A stretch of DNA of 38,166 bases from Chitinophagaceae bacterium. Lineage in GTDB: Bacteria; Bacteroidota; Bacteroidia; Chitinophagales; Chitinophagaceae. Location of the stretch: contig SHWX01000004.1 in assembly GCA_009693615.1 (NCBI GenBank), positions 1 to 38,166 on the forward strand, given 5' to 3'. Within the stretch, counting starts at the first letter, position 1. Each line of letters begins with the position of its first letter. A model generated the notes under the pieces. The model was not told the DNA's origin and made no database searches. It saw only the letters and a program-made list of their open reading frames with translations. Both the position numbers and the translations under genes were made by a program. This document shows positions 34,572 to 38,166 of this stretch, piece by piece.

Positions 34572-35093
34572 ATGACCGAAATTCAAATAACACGCGCTGG
34601 ATTAACTGACAGAGATTTTATCAGATCTGTTTCCGAGCGCACCTGGCCCAGCACTTATGGGCATATTATATCCCAAGCACAAATCAATTTCATGATGGAC
34701 TGGATGTACAGTAATGAATCCTTAGAAAAACAAATGAATACGGGTTCTGAGTTTTATATAGCAAGTATAAAAAAAGAAAATGAGCTATGGGATGCTGTAG
34801 GATTTTGTTCGGTAAGCCCTGAGAAAGAAGACGCAAATGAGATGGCGCATAAACTCAATAAATTATATGTACTCCCCGAAGCGCAAGGTACAGGCGCAGG
34901 CAAGGCCTTATTAAATAAATGCATTGAGGTTGCCAAGGCAGCAGGATCAAACTCTTTATTCTTGCAAGTAAATAAACTAAACAACGCTTATACTTTTTAT
35001 TTAAAAAAAGGATTCATTAAAGAACGCGAATTTAAATTCGATATTGGTAACGGCTTTTACATGGACGACTATGTAATGCGGTTGAACTTCTAA
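34572..35093 (+). CDS. GNAT-family N-acetyltransferase
   Basis: The 173-residue GNAT has acetyl-CoA-binding motif A LYVLPEAQGTGAGKALLNKC (about residues 97-116), followed by LFLQVNKLNNAYTFYLKKGF and the typical end KFDIGNGFYMDDYVM, which resembles Bacteroidota GNATs near polyamine/amino-acid types. The substrate is unknown. It follows valS by 13 bp and probably shares its transcript. Its stop overlaps the ORF6N stop by four bases. Confidence 0.9.
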   Translation: MTEIQITRAGLTDRDFIRSVSERTWPSTYGHIISQAQINFMMDWMYSNESLEKQMNTGSEFYIASIKKENELWDAVGFCSVSPEKEDANEMAHKLNKLYVLPEAQGTGAGKALLNKCIEVAKAAGSNSLFLQVNKLNNAYTFYLKKGFIKEREFKFDIGNGFYMDDYVMRLNF

Positions 35094-35629
35094 ATCTTAG
35101 GTTTTTTATCTTCTTTAAACCCAATAATATTTCTTTCATTCCATTTAACTCTATTGATAGTCAAATCTAATAAGTGTTCAATAGTATCATAAATTTTATT
35201 GAGCTGAACATCGTGTTCTCCAATTCTTTCCCTCATCTCTTGAAGCTGCCCTTTTATTGATGCATTTTTAATTAACACTCTTTTCATTTCAATAAACATT
35301 CTAATTATTGAAATATTCATCATTAGAGCTTTTTCACTTTTCAAAACTCCTGATATCATTGCAACACCGTGTTCTGTAAATGCGAATGGTGTGGCATTCT
35401 TTTTTCTTCTTCCCGCTGATGATACCGTATTTTGCGATATCATCACCTCCCATTCTTTTATAGTTAATCTAAACATGAAGTCAATTGGGAATCTTTCAAT
35501 ATTTCTTTTGACTGCCTGATTTAAACTACGAGTATCCACTTCATAAAGCATCGCCAAATCAAAATCAAACATTACCATCTCCCCTCTTACTTCATGTATT
35601 TTTTGTTGAATCAAATTTATTTCTGTCAT
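35090..35629 (-). CDS. ORF6N-domain DNA-binding protein
   Basis: The 179-residue protein carries the phage-type ORF6N domain (about 6-95): the segment VMFDFDLAMLYEVDTRSLNQ, then VKRNIERFPIDFMFRLT, the block MISQNTVSS, and FAFTEHGVAMISGVL. The C-terminal 80 residues form a predicted long helix or coiled coil (IKGQLQEMRERIGEHDVQLN). ORF6N domains are found in phage anti-repressors and chromosomal Bacteroidota proteins; DNA binding is assumed from the family. Two palindromes lie 70-140 bp upstream, and a related one lies within the gene at the MISQNTVSS codons. The gene appears intact and may be autoregulated. Confidence 0.88.
   Translation of the reverse strand: MTEINLIQQKIHEVRGEMVMFDFDLAMLYEVDTRSLNQAVKRNIERFPIDFMFRLTIKEWEVMISQNTVSSAGRRKKNATPFAFTEHGVAMISGVLKSEKALMMNISIIRMFIEMKRVLIKNASIKGQLQEMRERIGEHDVQLNKIYDTIEHLLDLTINRVKWNERNIIGFKEDKKPKI
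35417..35445. repeat. Palindrome inside the ORF6N gene
   Basis: A 29-bp imperfect palindrome centred on 35431 (11 of 14 pairs match; outer arms TGATGATA / TATCATCA are perfect). It covers the codons for the conserved MISQNTVSS block. Its arms resemble those of the upstream palindrome at 35698-35728 (ATGAT...ATCAT). Confidence 0.6.
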
Positions 35630-35697
35630 TATTTAAAATTTGACAAGTAAAATAGACTTTATAATAATTGAAGATTTAAGTATAAATACCTTTTCAG

Positions 35698-35728
35698 GGT
35701 ATGATGTCACAAATTGTGATATCATGCC
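35698..35728. promoter_or_regulatory. Palindromic operator candidate A upstream of ORF6N gene
   Basis: A 31-bp palindrome centred on 35713, 13 of 15 pairs matching, with core TCACAAATTGTGA and outer ATGAT / ATCAT. Its centre lies 84 bp upstream of the ORF6N start. Its core is identical to that of candidate B. Confidence 0.6.
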
Positions 35729-35742
35729 TTAAAATTCACCTG

Positions 35743-35767
35743 ATGAGGTCACAAATTGTGACCTCAT
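35743..35767. promoter_or_regulatory. Palindromic operator candidate B upstream of ORF6N gene
   Basis: A perfect 25-bp palindrome centred on 35755 (12-bp arms ATGAGGTCACAA / TTGTGACCTCAT). Its centre is 42 bp from that of candidate A, four helical turns, so two dimers would sit on the same DNA face. Confidence 0.65.
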
Positions 35768-35794
35768 ACACTTAGAAAATAAGCTATGAAGTAA

Positions 35795-36247
35795 TTAAAT
35801 CTTAGAAATCACCACCCTTTTTAAACTTGTTTGGCGGTCGCCTGTATTGATTAAAATATCAATCTTGTTTTTGTATTTTTTATTCATTAAATCATGAATA
35901 AACCAAATACCATTAAACTTTCCGGCATTGGTCAATTCTACTTTATCTCCAAAAGCAAATAATTCTTTTAAATCACGGCTAATGGCAATCACTCTATGTC
36001 TTTTAGGATTAGCGCTGTCTAATTTAAAACCACTCGCCGTTATTAAAGGCGTGCTATCGGTTTGAGCTGTATCTGCATTATAAGTACTTAATGAAACTAA
36101 ATTCATTGACTTTAAAACAAAAGGGTATTGCATGGCAATGGCCCTTGATTCATGACTTGGTCTTAATAAATTAAAACCGCCCACGAGCATTAATAGGAAA
36201 ACCCCCATACCTAGATACTTATTATATTTCATAATGAAGTGTTTCAT
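35795..36247 (-). CDS. 3D-domain-like envelope protein
   Basis: The 150-residue protein has an N-terminal hydrophobic signal/anchor (about 11-28, GMGVFLLMLVGGFNLL) and a C-terminal domain like the 3D fold of MltA and Rpf/stationary-phase proteins: TASGFKLDSANPKRHRVIAI, then LFAFGDKVELTNAG and IHDLMNKKYKNKIDIL, the last carrying one Asp of the three-aspartate motif in a recognisable place. It therefore may act on or bind peptidoglycan, but the catalytic acids are not all obvious. An alternative start is 36232 (MKYNKYLGM). It follows the Lrp/AsnC gene by 13 bp. Confidence 0.7.
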   Translation of the reverse strand: MKHFIMKYNKYLGMGVFLLMLVGGFNLLRPSHESRAIAMQYPFVLKSMNLVSLSTYNADTAQTDSTPLITASGFKLDSANPKRHRVIAISRDLKELFAFGDKVELTNAGKFNGIWFIHDLMNKKYKNKIDILINTGDRQTSLKRVVISKI

Positions 36248-36260
36248 AAGTTGATGATAA

Positions 36261-36764
36261 TTATACTATTAAATGGGTTTGTTTAACGATACCCATTATA
36301 AAAACGCTTTGTACCTGACTTATATTGTCGGCCTGGCTTAATTTGTTCACGTGGAAATTGTAATAACTGTTCATATCCTCGGTCACAATTTTCAACATAA
36401 AGTCAAATTCTCCCGATATACTATAACATTCCACCACATCGGGTAAGTCATTTATTAGCTTAATAAACTGGCCCCCAGACTGCTTACTATGCTGATTTAG
36501 AGACACATAACAAATAACCATCAGCCCCTTTTTCACTTTCGTCCCATCAATTAAAGTGGCATACTGCTTAATCACCCCACCCGCCTCAAGCCTTTTAATA
36601 CGCTCATGCACCGGCGTGGTACTTAAATGAATTTGGTCGGCAATTTCTTTTACCGTGATCCTCGCGTTCTCCTGTAAGAGGCGTAAAATGGCTAAATCCT
36701 TATCGTCTAAAGAGATAGATTGTTGAAGACTAGCCGAATCTACTGATGGAGTACTGTTTTTCAT
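36261..36764 (-). CDS. Lrp/AsnC-family transcriptional regulator
   Basis: The 167-residue protein has a winged helix-turn-helix (about 20-75: DKDLAILRLLQENARITVKE, then STTPVHERIKRLEAGGVIK) and an Lrp/AsnC RAM ligand-binding domain (about 85-160), ending with the common SVFIMGIVKQT. Such proteins sense amino acids and form octamers. It is divergent from ahcY with 116 bp between, in which lies an AT palindrome. The effector is unknown. Confidence 0.94.
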   Translation of the reverse strand: MKNSTPSVDSASLQQSISLDDKDLAILRLLQENARITVKEIADQIHLSTTPVHERIKRLEAGGVIKQYATLIDGTKVKKGLMVICYVSLNQHSKQSGGQFIKLINDLPDVVECYSISGEFDFMLKIVTEDMNSYYNFHVNKLSQADNISQVQSVFIMGIVKQTHLIV

Positions 36765-36817
36765 GTTATTTTAGCATAAATCATCACAAAAATATAATAT
36801 AATAGCCGAATATCCTA

Positions 36818-36834
36818 AAAATATCAAATATTTT
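36818..36834. promoter_or_regulatory. AT-rich palindrome overlapping the ahcY -33 box
   Basis: AAAATAT-caa-ATATTTT: perfect 7-bp arms, loop of three. It overlaps the TTTG of the ahcY promoter (36832-36835) and is of the size and AT content of Lrp-type operators. The neighbouring divergent gene encodes such a regulator. Confidence 0.4.
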
Positions 36835-36861
36835 GTTATTTTATCCTATTTCATACCTTTG
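36832..36861 (+). promoter_or_regulatory. ahcY promoter
   Basis: TTTG (36832-36835), 18-bp spacer and TACCTTTG (36854-36861), a perfect TAnnTTTG -7 box, 19 bp before the ATG. Confidence 0.65.
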
Positions 36862-36880
36862 ACCTCTAAACAAAATATAT

Positions 36881-38166
36881 ATGTCTAACCTAGAAAACAT
36901 CGATTTTAGCCTACCTTATAAAGTAGCCGATATCACATTAGCAGATTGGGGTCGTAAAGAGATTCGTTTAGCCGAAGCAGAAATGCCAGGTTTAATGAGT
37001 ATCCGTGCTGAATATGGACCAAGCCAACCTTTAAAAGGTGCTCGTATTGCGGGTTGCTTACACATGACTATTCAAACAGCTGTATTAATTGAAACTTTAA
37101 CTGCTTTAGGCGCTGAAGTAAAATGGAGCTCTTGTAATATCTTCTCTACACAAGATCAAGCCGCTGCTGCTATTGCTGCAACAGGTGTGGGTGTATTTGC
37201 TTGGAAAGGTCAATCTATCGAAGAGGGTGACTGGTGTATTGAACAAACTTTATTCTTTGGTGGTGCAGACCGTCCTTTGAATATGATCTTAGATGATGGT
37301 GGCGATTTAACCAATATGGTTTTAGATAAATATCCTCAATTCGTTTCTGGTATTAAAGGTTTAAGTGAAGAAACAACTACAGGTGTTCACCGTTTATATG
37401 AGCGTATGGCGAAAGGTACTTTACCAATGCCTGCTATTAACGTAAACGATTCTGTTACGAAATCTAAATTCGATAATAAATATGGTTGTCAAGAATCATT
37501 GGTGGATGCCATTCGTCGTGCTACCGATGTTATGATGGCTGGTAAAGTAGCAGTAGTAGGTTCATACGGAGACGTAGGAAAAGGATCTGCCGCTTCTTTA
37601 CGTGGTGCTGGTTGTCGTGTAATGGTAACTGAAATCGATCCTATCTGTGCTTTACAAGCTGCGATGGATGGTTATGAAGTTAGAAAAATGATTGACGCAG
37701 TAAAAGAAGCAGACATTATTGTTACTGCATCTGGTTGTCGTGATTTAATCAACGAAAAACATTTCAGAGTGATGAAGGATAAAGCTATTGTATGTAATAT
37801 TGGTCACTTTGATATTGAAATTGATATGGCTTGGTTAAATAATAACTATGGTCATACAAAAGATACTATTAAACCACAGGTTGATTTATACAATATCGAT
37901 GGTAAAGATGTTATCGTTTTAGCAGAAGGCCGTTTAGTAAACTTAGGTTGTGCTACTGGCCACCCAAGCTTTGTAATGAGTAACTCTTTCTCTAACCAAA
38001 CATTAGCTCAAATAGAATTATGGAAAAACCATAAAAACTACGAGAACAAAGTGTATGTGTTACCTAAGCATTTAGATGAAAAAGTAGCGCGTTTACATTT
38101 AGCGAAAGTAGGTGCTGAATTAGATGAATTAACGACTGAGCAAGCAGCTTATTTAGGTATACCTGT
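36881..38166 (+). CDS. ahcY: Adenosylhomocysteinase (3' end cut by window)
   Basis: The frame is open from ATG 36881 to the window end, 428 codons with no stop. Translation matches S-adenosylhomocysteine hydrolase: [60 protein letters not shown], the NAD-binding [20 protein letters not shown] (about 222-241), [19 protein letters not shown], and near the edge [12 protein letters not shown]. Only about 10 residues are missing, ending normally in ...YRY. It hydrolyses SAH to homocysteine and adenosine, removing the inhibitor of methyl transfer. The start lies 19 bp after the -7 box. Confidence 0.97.
   Translation, partial: MSNLENIDFSLPYKVADITLADWGRKEIRLAEAEMPGLMSIRAEYGPSQPLKGARIAGCLHMTIQTAVLIETLTALGAEVKWSSCNIFSTQDQAAAAIAATGVGVFAWKGQSIEEGDWCIEQTLFFGGADRPLNMILDDGGDLTNMVLDKYPQFVSGIKGLSEETTTGVHRLYERMAKGTLPMPAINVNDSVTKSKFDNKYGCQESLVDAIRRATDVMMAGKVAVVGSYGDVGKGSAASLRGAGCRVMVTEIDPICALQAAMDGYEVRKMIDAVKEADIIVTASGCRDLINEKHFRVMKDKAIVCNIGHFDIEIDMAWLNNNYGHTKDTIKPQVDLYNIDGKDVIVLAEGRLVNLGCATGHPSFVMSNSFSNQTLAQIELWKNHKNYENKVYVLPKHLDEKVARLHLAKVGAELDELTTEQAAYLGIP

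Overview
The window looks like a piece of Bacteroidota chromosome, most likely from the Chitinophagales. It is AT-rich. Promoters of the Bacteroidota type (TTTG about 20 bp upstream of TAnnTTTG) sit in front of several tRNA and protein genes. Family content fits too: a SusC-like plug, a thiamine-regulated TonB receptor, MqnA of the futalosine route, an ORF6N protein, a DUF1080 remnant, and a LuxC-type acyl-CoA reductase beside a ferredoxin. Species cannot be named from the sequence alone.

Layout. 1-1673 is a patchwork. A tRNA-fMet promoter lies at the left edge. Next come a stand-alone TonB plug-domain gene, a decayed DUF1080 fragment, and a second fMet promoter driving only the 5' half of a tRNA-fMet, followed by an intrinsic terminator. 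1674-8714 holds a DUF2807 protein, a TPP riboswitch with a TonB-dependent receptor, a lipoprotein peptidase, a rhodanese, a membrane PASTA protein, ddl and a ferredoxin. 8772-12310 holds acyl-CoA reductase, HtrA protease and MazG. 12358-12784 carries tRNA-Gly(GCC) and tRNA-Leu(UAA); the tRNA-Leu is interrupted by a group I intron. 12851-19512 holds housekeeping genes (ornithine aminotransferase, nucleoside phosphorylase, dapF, Nudix, queuosine-precursor transporter) with tRNA-Cys and small membrane proteins. 19589-29103 is a surface-glycan region: a YfhO-type membrane protein, four glycosyltransferases, two methyltransferases and a Wzx-like flippase, with orientation switching almost gene by gene. 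29109-38166 holds mqnA, purB, a DEDDh exonuclease, valS, a GNAT, an ORF6N protein with striking palindromes, a 3D-domain protein, an Lrp/AsnC regulator and ahcY, which is cut by the window end.

How the genes work together. Ddl and the PASTA protein point to peptidoglycan, and dapF also feeds it with meso-diaminopimelate. The riboswitch and receptor form a self-contained thiamine-uptake unit. The YfhO, glycosyltransferase, flippase and methyltransferase genes probably build and export a surface polysaccharide, although no polymerase is visible. The Lrp-like regulator stands divergent to ahcY with an AT palindrome over the ahcY -33 element.

The strongest points for a second look are the tRNA-Leu group I intron, whose core helices P2-P8 can be paired by eye, the tRNA-fMet half with its own promoter and terminator, and the ORF6N palindromes, which resemble a palindrome inside the gene itself.
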